Shown here one piece after another: positions 1 to 11,916 of a stretch of 64,000 nucleotides of DNA. The notes under the pieces are model-generated. The model made no database searches. It was not told the DNA's origin and saw only the letters and a list, made by a program, of their open reading frames with translations. Numbering within the stretch: the first letter of the stretch is position 1; the number at the start of each line of letters is the position of its first letter. This DNA is from Roridomyces roridus (taxonomy: Eukaryota > Basidiomycota > Agaricomycetes > Agaricales > Mycenaceae): assembly GCA_029378245.1 (NCBI GenBank), contig JARKIF010000012.1:868001-932000 (forward strand), given 5' to 3'. The position numbers and the translations under genes were made by a program.

Positions 1-985
1 GTTGTTATCAAGCAGGATGTACATGCGTGCAGTACTGCGTATACCGCGAGTACATCAAACATCTACTGATCTGCTGCAACATCCACAGGATTCAACAGAG
101 CTCGATAGGACCACGAAGGGTGGTGTCTACGTCTAAATGCCCCTGTGGTGGCCAGGAGGTCGAAGGAACGGAAGTACCATAATTGAACTTTGATGGCAGT
201 CGGAGTGGAACAAGCCACAGAACGAGCATGCAGCAGTTACATGACATCCTTGGGGCCATTTATTCCATAGCCATTCCTTTCCAACAACACATTATAAGTA
301 GGGACGGACAGCGAACAGCAGGAGGTCGAGGCAAGATCAAGGATCATTGCAACTGATTCTACGGGATGGGTCCACAAACACAACGTCATCTGCCGAGCTG
401 GCACGCGCGGCGGTGAAACTACCCGGCGTCTCGCTAAGCCCCGGTTTGCCGGCATCAAGCCGTCCCATAATGCAATAAAGGCCTATCCTGGCTGGGCGGC
501 CAAGGTACGCCTTTATTGCAATGTGGGATGCAATAATGGTTGACCATATTGCATTAATGGTACAGCTACACCTCTCAAGTTGTCTTGAATCTTGAAGGCG
601 TCGAGACAGAGGGATTGAGACAAAATTGAAGGGTTGGCGTCGTCGCGCGAGGGGGGAGAGGGAAGAAGATGAGGGAAGAAGACAAGTGGTGCTGCGGGCG
701 TTTGATCAACAATGGCGTGATTGTTAATGGGACACCGATCTTCCGGACCACGTGCGTTCGGACTTGTCATTTTCAAGAATTCCGTGGCTTCCAGGCACCT
801 CCAGGCAGCGAGCAAGAGGACCTCACGATGACTCTCAAAGCACAGAACGATCGCACGGCTTGACACAGACAAATTTCTGTCAAGACTGTCAAAAACATTT
901 TCGGCAGCTCCTGGCGCCATGTCAACCAGATGGATCAGATGGTGCCAGATCTCGCCAGATGCGCCAGATGGATTGAGTTTTGCTG
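1..985. other. Intergenic, no supported gene
   Basis: No open frame here resembles a protein I recognise and none has a convincing intron pattern. Two local structures are visible. An inverted repeat has arms at 465-483 and 509-527 with two mismatches and about a 25 nt loop. An imperfect run of GCCAGAT-type units lies at about 930-972. Confidence 0.5.
465..527. repeat. Inverted repeat, 19-bp arms
   Basis: Arms at 465-483 and 509-527 share the core TGCAATAAAGGC and its complement, with two mismatches and about a 25 nt loop. It could be a small hairpin or an element relic. No target duplication was identified. Confidence 0.5.
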
Positions 986-988
986 ATG

Positions 989-1142
989 AACACCCATAGG
1001 TAGGTCCTTGTTGTGGGCTGGTTTTTACGTGCCACTCCAGATACCGTTTGAAAACAGTTTTAAACGGTTTACAAACGTTTACGTACCGTTTCCGTTTGAT
1101 TTGCCCAGATCTGCAAACGGAAACGATATGGTTTCAGCCTTA
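989..1142 (-). mobile_element. Truncated AAACGG-family element (one end only)
   Basis: This is a near-identical reverse-complement copy of 22459-22612. Both stretches are 154 bp with no indel seen, ending in the family terminus read as TAAGGCTGAAACC on the minus strand. It carries repeated CCGTTT/AAACGG hexamers. Only one end of the element is present and no partner terminus or target duplication was found on the left, so this is a deletion derivative. Confidence 0.75.
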
Positions 1143-1149
1143 GTGTCAC

Positions 1150-2450
1150 GCCTGTGGTCGCAGCTGCGGCAGTTTGCTTAAAGGTAGTACTGACCTGAAA
1201 ATGGGATGAATGCTTGAATTTGTAGTCTGACACCCGAGGACTTGTTCTGTGGTGTCCGTTTCTCAACAGAGTAAGTGTGTCGTGAGTTAAATCAATCTTA
1301 AGCAACATCGGCTAAAGTATGTACTACGAGCTCGAGCCTGTTTCGAACAACGGAGGGCCGCCAAATGTATTCAAATGGGCTGTAGGGAAGCCGCCCCATG
1401 TCTTCTCAATGAAAATGCTTCCCAGACCAGTCACCAGCGCATAGTTAGTTCAGTTCACGCCGAGAACTTTCGATTGATTATCAAGGTTCAACGCTCAAAT
1501 AACATGTCGCAGCAACGATACTTGATATGGCTCACTCCCACATCTAATCTTCTCTGTGCAGGCTTCGGGATTCAGTACCCAGCGAATTGATTTGTGGGTC
1601 AATTGTGGGTTATGATTTGGTGGCCCCAAGTCGTACAAGCTTTTGCTTGAAATCGGGTGCCCGCGGCGGCGCACAACTGCCGCAACTTATGCTCTGAGCA
1701 TAAGATTACTAGAAACAATTAGAAAATTGAGTATCTGAATGCCCGAGGCGGTTGACACAGCTGCCACTTTGTTCAACACATCTACCTAAAATTGATTTAT
1801 CTCATGTTTGAACATTAGTACTCGGAAACGGTCAACGGCAGCTGGGATGAGAACAACCATCCATCCAAGTGTGTCCATGTCTCAAGAGGAAAAAAAATTA
1901 GAGCAAAGTGCGGCAGTTACAACTGCTGCTGCATTGTCACACTGCCGCACTGTCACGCCGCTTAGGTGCCGCACTGCGGTGCGGCAGTTACCGCTTTGCC
2001 GCAGCTTCGAAAAAGTTGCCGCGACTTTTTCGTTCAGCTGCCGCACTGTAGGTGGTACTTTGCCGCAGCTGACCGCATGGTGCCGCACTGGACCGATTTA
2101 AGTGTGTAAGTATAGTTGAAAATTTGGATGATCTATGTTCGATTTGGGGTTCTGTGGGACTCCAGATACAATACCGTTACCTTGATAGGTGACTCATGCA
2201 GAGGGCAGGCTCAAACTCTAAATCCAAGTTCAAATTTGGATGAAACAGGCTCCATTAAGGGTTCTTCACAACTCCAGATACAATGGCTTAACGTACGACA
2301 GTTCAATATGCTCAGGTAAGTCTTCGACCGTATAAAACAGCTTTCTGTGAATTTACTTACCGCTTACCTACCGCAGCTGCGTGCCGCACCACTACCGCAA
2401 CTACCGCTGCAGCAGCAGTGCGGTAGTTTCTGTAGGCCCAGGATGCTGTA
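1150..2450. repeat. TGCCGCA-motif array region
   Basis: More than fifteen copies of TGCCGCA, TGCGGCA and close variants in both orientations are spread over this region, densest at 1905-2095 and 2370-2430. The pattern matches the motif-filled small elements elsewhere in the window. I could not define termini or a target duplication, so it may be one element or several fragments. No coding sequence is supported. Confidence 0.5.
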
Positions 2451-2459
2451 TGGAAGATT

Positions 2460-3128
2460 GTCACTGAGGTCGGCGGTGACGACGAAATTCACCACCCGGG
2501 TTCACCCAACTAAGTGGCTGATTCCGAGTCTTAAAATTTATTTTAAGCTCGGTCTTATCGGCCCGTTTCCCGCCACAGTGGGGTCCCATTTTTTTCGATG
2601 ACATCTTTGAGCCCTGCTTGTTTGTACGCTTACAACTGCCTTATAAGGTAATTCTGAGGGTGTTCTGGCTCCTCTTAGTCAATTACTCTGACGCCTTCTG
2701 ATTCCTGCTCACTTCTTCCGGCCTCCGTCTTACTAAAATCTCTGCCGACGGTGAGTCGGACGCGGAACGGGACCAGAGGTCTGGTAGCCGATGACATGTC
2801 GGTTACATTGACTGCTTCCCACTATCACTGGACACCCATTTCCAACCTGCAGGCGACAATGTGTCAATGTCCTCCAACTCCCTCGTCCCAGCCAGTTTCA
2901 TTCCTGGCATTCTACCCAACTTGACATCCACTACGTATGCTGGCCAATTTCTTGCAATTGGTTTTCCGCTCACTCACTACAGTTCTTTGGACGCTCGTGT
3001 CCGCGCGTCTTGACTCTCACGGTCTCCTTGGGGTCTCCTCTACTGTGATGTAAGCAAATCAAATTTCACGGCCCAAACCAACCCCAGACTCGGATTGCCA
3101 TGCAACAGCAATGGCCCTCAAAAAGCAC
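2460..3128. other. Intergenic, nothing recognised
   Basis: Neither strand shows a convincing open frame, RNA gene or repeat in this stretch. Confidence 0.4.
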
Positions 3129-4320
3129 GTATTCAGTGGAATATCATCATGAAATTCACTGTCATTCCTTGAAATTCATGTCAAACCAATTCATGTAAAA
3201 AACAGAACACTTCACGTACCTGTGTTCACGTACATGTGTTGGGGAAATACATTGAAGAAGTCAGTGAATAGATGTCCAGCTCATCGAAAAGCTAATGAAA
3301 TTCAAGCAAAAGTTCAATACAATTTACATTATTTTGCTACATGAATACCCGTCTAATCGTAGCTCCCTAGGTTGCCGCTCCCAGCGTTCCCCGTCGTCTT
3401 CACCACCATACTCCGAGCCACAAGCCCATGTGCTTGCCCTCGTCATTCGTCAATTGGTCATGAAGCTGCGTCCTCATGCTCGGTGTCCACTGACTCGAGG
3501 CGATGTGCAGAGACCACCGGCTCGGACGCGGGGATGAAGGCAGGGGCAGGGAATGATGAGGGCCTCTCAGTGGGGAAGCACAAGATAACGCACCGTGAGT
3601 GACACCCCAAACTTGGGTCCTGTACTTTACGTGCTTCGAGGCATGCTGCACGACTGCAGATGAGCCAAAATGCGATACGAGAAGCACCGCAGTGACGCAC
3701 CTAAGCTCCTCGAGAGTCGTTCTGGCAGTGGGGAAGGATGTGGTCGCGAGGGGAAAGAGAGGTCTGCGTGTGAGGCAATGAGTGCATTACTTATATATTC
3801 CATCTTCTCCGTTTGGTGGTGGAGTTTGGTGGGGCCAATTGAGTTTGGCTCCAACTCTGAGCCGTAGGCCCGGGATTCCAGCCAGCGACGCCAGGGAAGT
3901 CCAAAGATGCGGTCGGCGTCGAGGGACGGGCGGGGATAGGAGTCCGGCACTGGAATGCAGCTGCAGGTGGTGGGTAAGACGGAGGAGACAAGGGAGAGGC
4001 AGTGGTGGTACGAATCAGCAATGACGTCAGTGGCGTCACCTTAGTCGACAGTCTCGACTTGACCTTGACTTGACTTCCTCCACTCGACTCGACAACGATG
4101 ACCGACCCGGGCGATGTGTTATACAACATGATGAGCTGACAGCGGAAGGTATTTAGGAGTCCAGGACTTGTGAAAACTTTCTTCGCTGTGAAATTCACTT
4201 ACTTTTCTGGTGAACCGCTGAAATACATGAATAGGGTAAGTGAATGAGATCTAAGTGAAATTGAATTCGCACAGAAAAGTACGTGATTTGGTTTCGTTAC
4301 GTGAAATTCGCGCAGACATA
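3129..4320. repeat. Region bordered by GTGAAATTCA-type repeats
   Basis: Both margins (about 3129-3300 and 4185-4320) carry repeated GTGAAATTC, GAATTCAC and ATTCATG words in both orientations, like the motif-array elements elsewhere. The interior holds overlapping low-complexity open frames on both strands and a CTTGACTTGACTT run near 4058, but nothing I recognise as a protein. Termini were not resolved. Confidence 0.4.
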
Positions 4321-4718
4321 TATCCTCAGTGTGTGTCGAGATTTGGGAGAAATTCTCGTCTCTGAACGGAATCGAGCATTGGTTTAATTTGGGCAGAGAG
4401 AGTGCAAGCCAAGCAGTGGACCAGGAGAGCCTTCACGCGCGAGTTTTCTGTCCAAACCAGGCTCAGTACGTCCGTCTTGGCAGTGTCGCGCCACTGACGC
4501 CCGGGACGCGCTCCGTGTCAGACATACGAGACTTTAGCTGGTGATATCCGGGAGTGGAGATCTGAGCAAGCAAGTCGAGAGTCGAGAGCACGCGAAGGGG
4601 TTATGCTTGGGTAATGCCAGAAATTGTACATGTCGTTTGCATGTTGTACCTAATAATGCCTCCTTCCCTGTTGTCCTCCGATTAGCGTAAAGAAAGAATG
4701 TCCGTATAGTTCTGAATC

Positions 4719-5982
4719 CTAGAACGCACTAGCCGCGAACGCCGAGAGCCCCGCCTGCACCTGAAACTCGTCTTTGGGATACTCAACCCACAAACCACCC
4801 TCCCTCTTCTTTGCAGTGTGATCTACGATGACTTTGAGTTTTCGTTCGCAGACGACGAGAGGAGGACTGGCTGACATACCGATACGACAGGCTTTCAAAG
4901 AACCAATGGTACCACCGTCGACTCTGTCCCGAACGAGCAGCCAGGCCGCCTCCATCTTCGCACGCGTTACCGGCAGACCATAGTGACATTCCAGTGCAAG
5001 ATACTCCAGTTTGGAAAAACGTGGAATAATCTGAGCGATGTAATTGACATAATCCTGCAGGTTGGAAGGTTGAGACCCGAGGACTCGTTATGATCGAAAC
5101 ACTCACTATGCTGTCGACCCGTAAGCAGAGACTCGTTGTATATTGCATATGCCGAGAAAGGGAGTCAAGAATAGCGCAGCAGCCCACTCCACACATGTTG
5201 ACGAGATGTTGGTAGGATATGAATGGAGCGTCGCCGTTCGTCAGGGCTTTGAACGCCAAAACGGTTTGGTCGACGAAATTTGCGTGATGGATATCTGCTG
5301 GGTGCGACCAGAACAGTCGCATTGCTGGGAGACTCGGGGATACGACGAGTTTGAATATGTGCGATGAGGCTTCGAGATGCACGAGGCCGGGAAGGGATAT
5401 AGTCGGAATGTCAGTGCTACTGTAGGCAACGCCGAGGCGCGCGGTCAAGTGGGTTATGGTCGCGTGGCGCGTCAAGAATTGTACCACGTCGTGACACGAG
5501 GGAAGGAAACGGAATTCACAGGTCAACAGTCGAGGGAAAGTGAGGAGGGAGAGTTTGGGACAGAGGGCGGCGACGGAAAGATGTAGTTCCTCGAGTCGGC
5601 TCATGAGCTTCATTGCCTCGACCAGCAAATCTAATTCACGATCCGATACAGTACTCCGCGGTCTACGCGTCGTTTTTAGAGAGGCCCAGAGCTCAAATGT
5701 AAGCTTTACGCACCTTATGGTCAACGCCCGTAGCGCAGAGCCTCGCGTCGGATTCGCCACCAATGCCGAGCAGAAAGTGATGAAAGGAGCTCCATAATAA
5801 ACGACAAGCACGATTGCATGGTTGAGAAAAGGTAAGGTGAGAGCATGGAGAAGCTTCGATACGCGGCACAGGGATGCAAGGTCGCTTTCGGGTACGTTGT
5901 CGATGATTTCGATGAGCAGCTCGTTGGGAAGCCTTCGGGTGATGGAGGAGAGCGCTTTCCGTTGGCTACGCGTGAGGACCAT
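4719..5982 (-). CDS. F-box domain protein, intact
   Basis: The predicted protein has 403 residues from two exons (5107-5982 and 4719-5054). The 52-bp intron at 5055-5106 has a GTGAGT donor and a CTGCAG acceptor and preserves the frame. The start is the Met of MVLTRSQRK; 44 in-frame residues upstream look non-coding. An F-box-like segment at about residues 17-60 begins RLPNELLIEIIDNVPESDLA. The rest is leucine-rich and typical of the large basidiomycete F-box/LRR-like family. Such proteins are generally SCF ubiquitin-ligase adaptors, but no substrate can be inferred. A degraded paralogue of the 3' part lies at 17674-17994. Confidence 0.8.
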
Positions 5983-6040
5983 CGCTGCCCGGAAGCGTCG
6001 AGGGTGTGGTCGAGGGTGGGAAGATGGTGGTGATAAGAAG

Positions 6041-6510
6041 AGCCACGTCAACAGTCCCAAACAAGCAACGTCTTCAAACCGAAAAGGGAAATTCAGGCCT
6101 TTTTTCACAATCAAGTTCGTTCACCCCTCAGAAGAAGTCACAACCGGTAGGGTGTCTACTAGCTGAGAAAGCAGCGAGAAAGAAAAACAGGAGGTACTGT
6201 AAGAACTACAGTAACTCGTGTATTCATCTTACGCTGAGGCCGTCGGGCGGCACTTGAGAAGCTGACTGACAATAATAAGCAATTGTACCGGGCTCAGAAT
6301 ATTCTGCCAGATGCGTGGCAAGAAGCAATCGGACAAAGTTCTTCAAGATGGTCTTCGAATGAACTGGACCAGTGACATACGTGCAATTCATTCATTCAAC
6401 TTCCACGCCACGTCAACAGCCACAAACAAGCAACGTCTTCAAACTAAAAAGGAAATTCGGGCCTTTTGCAGAATCAAGTTTCGTTCCAGCACATTAAGAA
6501 AAATTGAGGG
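6041..6510. repeat. Direct duplication of F-box 5' flank
   Basis: The stretch at about 6041-6135 recurs at about 6412-6510 with scattered mismatches. Shared words include AACAAGCAACGTCTTCAAAC and CAATCAAGTT or its variant. Copy one sits immediately upstream of the F-box start, so the promoter region has been duplicated locally, roughly 370 bp apart. Confidence 0.6.
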
Positions 6511-6589
6511 CAAGATGGGAAAAAGCATGGGAAAAACAAACTAGCAGAGAGAGAAAGTAGTGAGAAAGACAATCAGGATTCGGTACTTA

Positions 6590-6840
6590 TTCACTTTGGC
6601 TTCTTGCCTTTCGGTCCCCCTTTCTTCGGTGTCGTTTGTTTACCGTGTTTTCGAGTACCCAAGAATTATACTAGCCTTTTAATTTTCTTTTGCGCGACGA
6701 TTCAGCCGTTTGGTGGTAAACATTATTGATCGGCAATCATAGCATCAGATGTCACGTGCAATGTTCGATTTCTTGGCTGATTTCTGGATCTCAACTTGCG
6801 CATTGATATTTCGTGATGTCGGGACTGGGCACAAACAGCC
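6590..6840 (+). other. Copy of AA10-gene 3' flank, gene absent
   Basis: About 250 bp here match the downstream flank of the AA10 gene at 22110-22385. Shared words include TTCTTGCCTTTCGG, ATACTAGCCTTTTAATTTTC, GCCGTTTGGTGGTAA and GATGTCACGTGCAATGTTCG. No AA10 coding sequence precedes it. A third, shorter copy follows the AA10 fragment near 43640. This marks a segmental duplication from which the gene itself was lost. Confidence 0.75.
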
Positions 6841-7011
6841 AATGGTGTATTGCTGAAAAGTGATACACATCATGGAGCGGTGTCTTGGCGGTGTCAGTTG
6901 CGACTTATCACAGATCTCACAGATCACACTTCAGAAGCGCAGCAAACATTTATTAAAGGCGCAGTCCTGCGGTGCCAGCTACGAACATTTCACGCCCCCA
7001 CGACGACAGAC

Positions 7012-7143
7012 ATGGCTCATGCAAATCTCGCAGACGTCACCGAGACCGTCGTTCGCACCGTAACGATCACCGCGACTCCCGAGCTCCCCGCTCGAACAAT
7101 CGGTCGTCCCTGGACGACCGCTACGCCTTCAAATAAAGTATGA
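7012..7143 (+). pseudogene. Truncated copy of small membrane protein gene
   Basis: The 43-codon frame starts MAHANLADVTETVVRT and follows the N-terminus of the gene at 26256, including GRPWTTA, before ending in unrelated codons and TGA. The 5' flank is also shared, including AAAGGCGCAGT. The transmembrane segment and tail are missing. It lies in the same orientation and order as the full copy, downstream of the AA10 3'-flank relic. Confidence 0.8.
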
Positions 7144-7144
7144 G

Positions 7145-7430
7145 CAGATCTTAAGATCCGGGTGATTTTATCGCCACCAGAACTGAAGTTCTACGTGAAC
7201 TTGAGTTCTTGTTGCAATACTGTACATGAGCTACAAAATTGTTAGATACTGCATTTTGTAATGGTTGGAACTTAAGTTCCAGAGGTCAGGTGCGGAACTC
7301 AAGTTCTGGTAGAGCTACAAAATTGTTAGATACTGTATTTTCTAATGGTTGGAACTCAAGTTCCAGAGGTCAGGTGCGGAACTCAAGTTCTGGTACACGG
7401 TGTACTTATGGGCTACAAAATTGCTATATA
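7145..7430. repeat. Tandem repeat with AACTTAAGTT palindromes
   Basis: An 84-bp unit starting GCTACAAAATTGTTAGATACT occurs at 7230-7313 and 7314-7397, and a third partial start is at 7412. Each unit carries near-palindromes such as GGAACTTAAGTTCC and GAACTCAAGTTC. The flanking word GTGATTTTATCGCCA at about 7162 reappears inverted at about 13360. This ties the region to a dispersed family whose ends I could not place. Confidence 0.65.
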
Positions 7431-7439
7431 CACCACCGA

Positions 7440-9280
7440 GCCGAAGAGACTTTGTGCCGATATCAGAAGGAAATGTCGTACGATGTAGTTGCGTAAAGTC
7501 AGCCGAATATGCTTCTGACATCGGATGTGGCGATAAATCCGGAATCAATTGAGTGTCGATTGACACCGACGTCGAATCGACGTAGCCTCGTTACCTCAGG
7601 CCAATGCAGTCCCTCGACCTCGTTCGATTCACATTATTCACCAATTGGAAATCTCAAAAAGCTCACATCACATAAAGAAAGGATAACAAATTCACCTGGC
7701 TTTGAGGCCATTGCTCCGCATGGCAGGTACGATTCTACTTTGTAAATTGAATTATCCTGAGGCTACTAGCCCTAGTAACGGCATCCAAACAGCCTCCAGG
7801 CTTCACATCCCACGGACGGAACGGGGGAGGTCAAATCTGTGTACGGCTCGCGACGACGACGAACTTGAAGCTGACCAGCTCGCATTGAGCTGACCCACGC
7901 TGGGCACCATTCGAGCCGTGCCGGCTTGATGCGGGCAGGGTGGGAGTACTTTGAAGATGAAATTCAAGTGAATGCCGAGCCAAGCCGGAGGGATACCAGC
8001 ACCAAGGGCAGTATCATCTAGTCTAAACCTCGAGTAAGCGACCAACTAATCATGACACTCCATGCCACAGTCTGATCCGAAGGGGACCGGCGGTGCCGGA
8101 GGACACGAATCATTTTCGACGCGACGCATCCATGATACCGATGCGAGCCGGGTGGGCTCACGGTACTCGGCGAGCATGCCGCAGGACGGCGGCCGTCGGA
8201 CTCACTCCTTAATCAATGATGAGTTCCTGGGTGGCCTCGAGAGATCCGAAACCGGCTCGCGAGCCGGTCCAAAAGATTTTATCACTGTTACATGCCGGAA
8301 ATTCCGACAATCACCCGGCTGCGGGGTCATGTGGGACATTGGTTTGATGGCAAGGGGCGGGTAAAAAGAACGATTCCTAACACGTAGGAATCGTAATATT
8401 GCTCAGGAAACAGGCTGTATGTATCTACACAAAATCATAGCAAAGAGTGGACAGTTGGTAGGACCGGCTGTTGTGAATAGGGAATGATTGAAGCACGGGG
8501 AGAGGGCTGGGGACTTGAACATTCTGCCTTCCGAGTCGGATCGGGAAAATCAAGAGAGTTGCCGGGAGCTCGCGGCATGGAACATGCTTCGTTGTCGTTG
8601 TCAAGGTCGCGAGAAGCTGCACATCCATCATCTTCTCTGATGGAGGTCGACGAGGTACTTGGAGGGCGTTGGCGAGGGAGGGAAGGTGAGATGTGGGTCG
8701 TGAGGAGGAACACGGGTCATGGGCATTGGGAGGGACGCGGGACGGGACGAGAGGACTCAGAGGAGGGACATGGGCCCACGGAGTCTCGGAGGAGGGGCGG
8801 GATGCGGGACATAGGAAAGTGGGACAACATTTGTATACTGGTCTTGACTCGAACGAGGCACGGGGGCTTGCACGGGAGGTTGGGACTGGACTTGAGGATG
8901 AGGGGACTGGGTGAGCTGACATCGGGGGCGGCCGCGGCAGGAGGCACCGAGCGGCAGAAGCGTCGCTGGGCGGGTGACTCAAGGGTGACTAGCAGGGGTG
9001 GGCCTGGGAAGATGTCGTTGGAGGCGCTCGGTGAGCGACAGCTTCAGGGAGGTTGGGAGTGGGTGGTGGTGGGAGGAAAGAAGCAGGCAGGCGACAAAGG
9101 ACAAACAGCAAGCCTGTTGACCGAACTCACGTGACAATCAACAAACAACTTGACTTGAGTCTTTTTCGCTTCAAGTCCGAGTCTCTGCCAAGTCTCCGCC
9201 TCCAGTATATAAGGGCCTCGTCTTGGTCTCCTCGAGCTCGCGCCGAGGCACAGAGTGCAATTGGATTCACCAATACCGTT
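7440..9280. other. No supported gene; hairpins and isolated TATA box
   Basis: Long open frames occur on both strands at 8425-9134, but they are low-complexity Ser/Pro- or Gly/Arg-rich mirror frames without recognisable domains. Two hairpins are clear: an 18-bp perfect palindrome at 8251-8268 (ACCGGCTCGCGAGCCGGT), and 10-bp arms with a 5-nt loop at 8370-8394. A TATATAAG box near 9206 has no gene after it; an inserted element begins about 75 bp downstream. Confidence 0.45.
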
Positions 9281-11614
9281 GTACATTTACAGCTGTTTGC
9301 ATGTGCATCAGCAACTTGACACCTTGGGCTTTTTCCTCTTTTGTGTCTTTTTTGGACCCAGAAAAGCGTCAAAAGTGGAAAAGAGGAAAAAGTGTCCGGC
9401 ACTTTTTTAAGCTAGGTCCCTTTGCTTAAAAAAGTGCTTTTTACCCTCAGAAAAGCGGCCTGGTTGCCCCCAAAAGCACTTCCAAAAGCTGCCCCGAAAC
9501 ACCCATATTTCACACAAATGAGGGTAGAAGATATATATTGCATTGAGCACTATCGAATGTACAAATCTACTTATGCAGAGAAGATAGTGCACGTACCCTT
9601 AGCAACAAAGCAATAACCACAGCACGGAGCCCAGACTGAGACTGTTGGGTCAAGAATTAGACTTCGGATTACACGTAGGCACATTGAACACGTACCCAGG
9701 TAGCGGCGGCAGCGCCAACAATGCGCACATCGATGGCGGCTGAAAATTGGGCACAGGCTGACAAAGATGAAGTAATTCGGGTCATAGGTGTGCGTAAGGA
9801 GCCGACTGGGTGGGTGGTTGATAGCCTATCTGGACATTAGGATGTTAAGATCGCAGGTGGAACATGGCAACTCACAGTGTTTGGCGTACCATGCAGGCAG
9901 ATTTGAGGAGAGGGAGAAAGCCTGGCCGACAGAGGTCAACGACTGCGGATAATGTGAGGAAATGGATGACATACTGTAGCTCGACATATGTGGCAGCGGA
10001 CGCAGCCACGGTCCGCGACGTCAGTCACCCTACGAGGGACTGCATCATCAGTGGGCGAGATGTGTGGAAGAGTCAGGGAATGCACTCTTGGCTGAAGGTC
10101 TCCCGTCAAGACTTCAAGTCCAGGACCGAGTCGGCGCTGAGAGGATGGAGTCTATAAGGGAATGAGTCAGACTAGGACGGCTCCGACGGCCCGCAGCAGC
10201 TAGGTATACTCACTGGGTAACATTGTTCCCTAGTGGACGAAGTATCAGACAGCAGAAACCAGCGAGAGGATGAGACAGAGAGTCGGTGAGATGAGGGAAA
10301 AGAAGAGGGCGTTGTTGGCGTTTGTTGTCTTCCGTCCGAATTCAGTCATCAACCACCACCACGTGTTCAGCGGCCGCAAGCTGGAACGCCGATCACCGAT
10401 GACCGCGTGGCGTCTTCGACTTCTCTTCCACACCCATCGCGAGCCACCCCTCACCTTCGACGACACTCGGGGAACGAGCTGGGTTATCCGCCAACTGCCT
10501 AGGCTTCAATTGCACCCAACTACTGCGCCGCAACTGCATCGTTGCCAATACTCATCTGTGACTGGAGCTGGGACAGACGGCGACACACTGTGGGAGTTGG
10601 TGAGTGGCCGCCATCATCATCGGATTGTCGCCACCCTTGCGCCACCCTGTGCCGCCTTGTCATCCATAGCCTGAAGCACGCAGAACGCCATCCACCGGTG
10701 TCGGCTTCAGTCCGGGACAAACTATGGACTAATTCCAGGTCCGGTGCGGCATTGGGACTGGGTGAGTGGTCATTTTACTCACTCTTTGGCTCTGCTCATG
10801 TGCCTAGATGGCTTGTATATCTACTCTGTATGTTACGTGTCCGTATCGAGCCGTAAAAACCATTCAATCCCCGAGTCGTGCCACTCTTTGAGCGTCTTTC
10901 TGTCTTCATTGCACTTGGCCTCTCCGTTACTTTCCCAGAATTAATGCCACTCATGTCTGCCCCTGTGCCGTTGTGCCTTGCTGTACTTCTATGTTCACAG
11001 CGGCTGTCCCCAGAACCGCCCCCACGTATTCCCTATTCCGGAGTGCATTCCTTACACAACTTGAGCCGTGTCTTTTTTGACCACTTTTTACCCAGAATGA
11101 AAAAAGGATTCTCAAAAGACCTGAAGCTTCAAAAGCCACAGTCTACTCCATAAAAGCTGAACAAAAAGTGGTAAAAAAAGCAAAAGAGGAAAAAGGGCCA
11201 GAAAAGCTCTGGAGCCTCCCCGAAAAGAGGGTGTCAAGTTGCTGATGTGTAATGAGACTGGTCAAAAAAAGAAACATACGTACATGCCAGATTGAATCAA
11301 TCATATCTCACTCAATCCTGAACCAATTAACACGAAGACTATATCATTGAGGAGCGGCGAAGAAGGGCTTCAACATGGTATGAAACAACCTGCATTCCTA
11401 CATGCTTTAAAAATCAGCCAATTTTCATATCGGTGACATACCACGTGATCTGGGTGGTGGATTGAAGCGCTACCTCGTGGCATCACAATGATAATATTTT
11501 CAAGTGAATTGGTTTAGAATTGAGTGAGATATGGCCATTTCAATCTGACATCTACATGTACTTCTTTTTTTGATAAGTCTCATTATACCTGCAAACAGCT
11601 GTAAATTTAGATTT
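9281..11614. mobile_element. TIR element, about 2 kb, with a MITE inside one terminus
   Basis: The left end (about 9286-9320) and the reverse complement of the right end share TTTACAGCTGTTTGCA and then CATCAGCAACTTGACACC. On the right the two parts are separated by a 336-bp palindromic element (11250-11585). Poly-A-rich words such as AGAGGAAAAAG follow each terminus inwards. The interior (9640-11060) holds only short open frames that I do not recognise, so this is non-autonomous or decayed. Outer boundaries are approximate and no target duplication was confirmed. Confidence 0.6.
11250..11585. mobile_element. MITE with about 90-bp terminal inverted repeats
   Basis: The sequence begins TAATGAGACTGGTCAAAAAA and ends with the complement of TAATGAGACTTATCAAAAAA. 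The inverted similarity continues about 90 bp inwards, through CATATCTCACTCAAT and AACCAATT. The whole element would fold into a long hairpin. It interrupts a terminus of the 9281-11614 element, and the TA at each end suggests TA target duplication (mariner-like). No coding capacity. Confidence 0.75.
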
Positions 11615-11916
11615 GTAAACTGGTCAGTACGGATTGTGCGGATATTGGGAATAACATCGGCGGATGTGCTCAGAGAGATGTTGGAAGGACCCTCGATACG
11701 ACGTCAAAGTGAAGTTAGACTCTACATTTCGGGCATTACATCGACCTGACATCGAAGCCAATCCATTTTTACATCATCGAAAAAGGTTGATAGAGCATCT
11801 TGCTTTAGCATCGGCCTAAAGTTTCGGCGGGTTGGTGGTGTACTGTACAGAATGGCTGAAACTTAAGTTCACTAGTGTACTGGTAAGTATGCATACATCA
11901 GGAAAAAGCCACCTGG

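Noticed and set aside
8425..9134. Large overlapping open frames on both strands (185 and 216 codons)
   Set aside because: GC-rich mirror frames with Ser/Pro/Arg/Gly bias, no domain and no introns; typical of non-coding low-complexity DNA.
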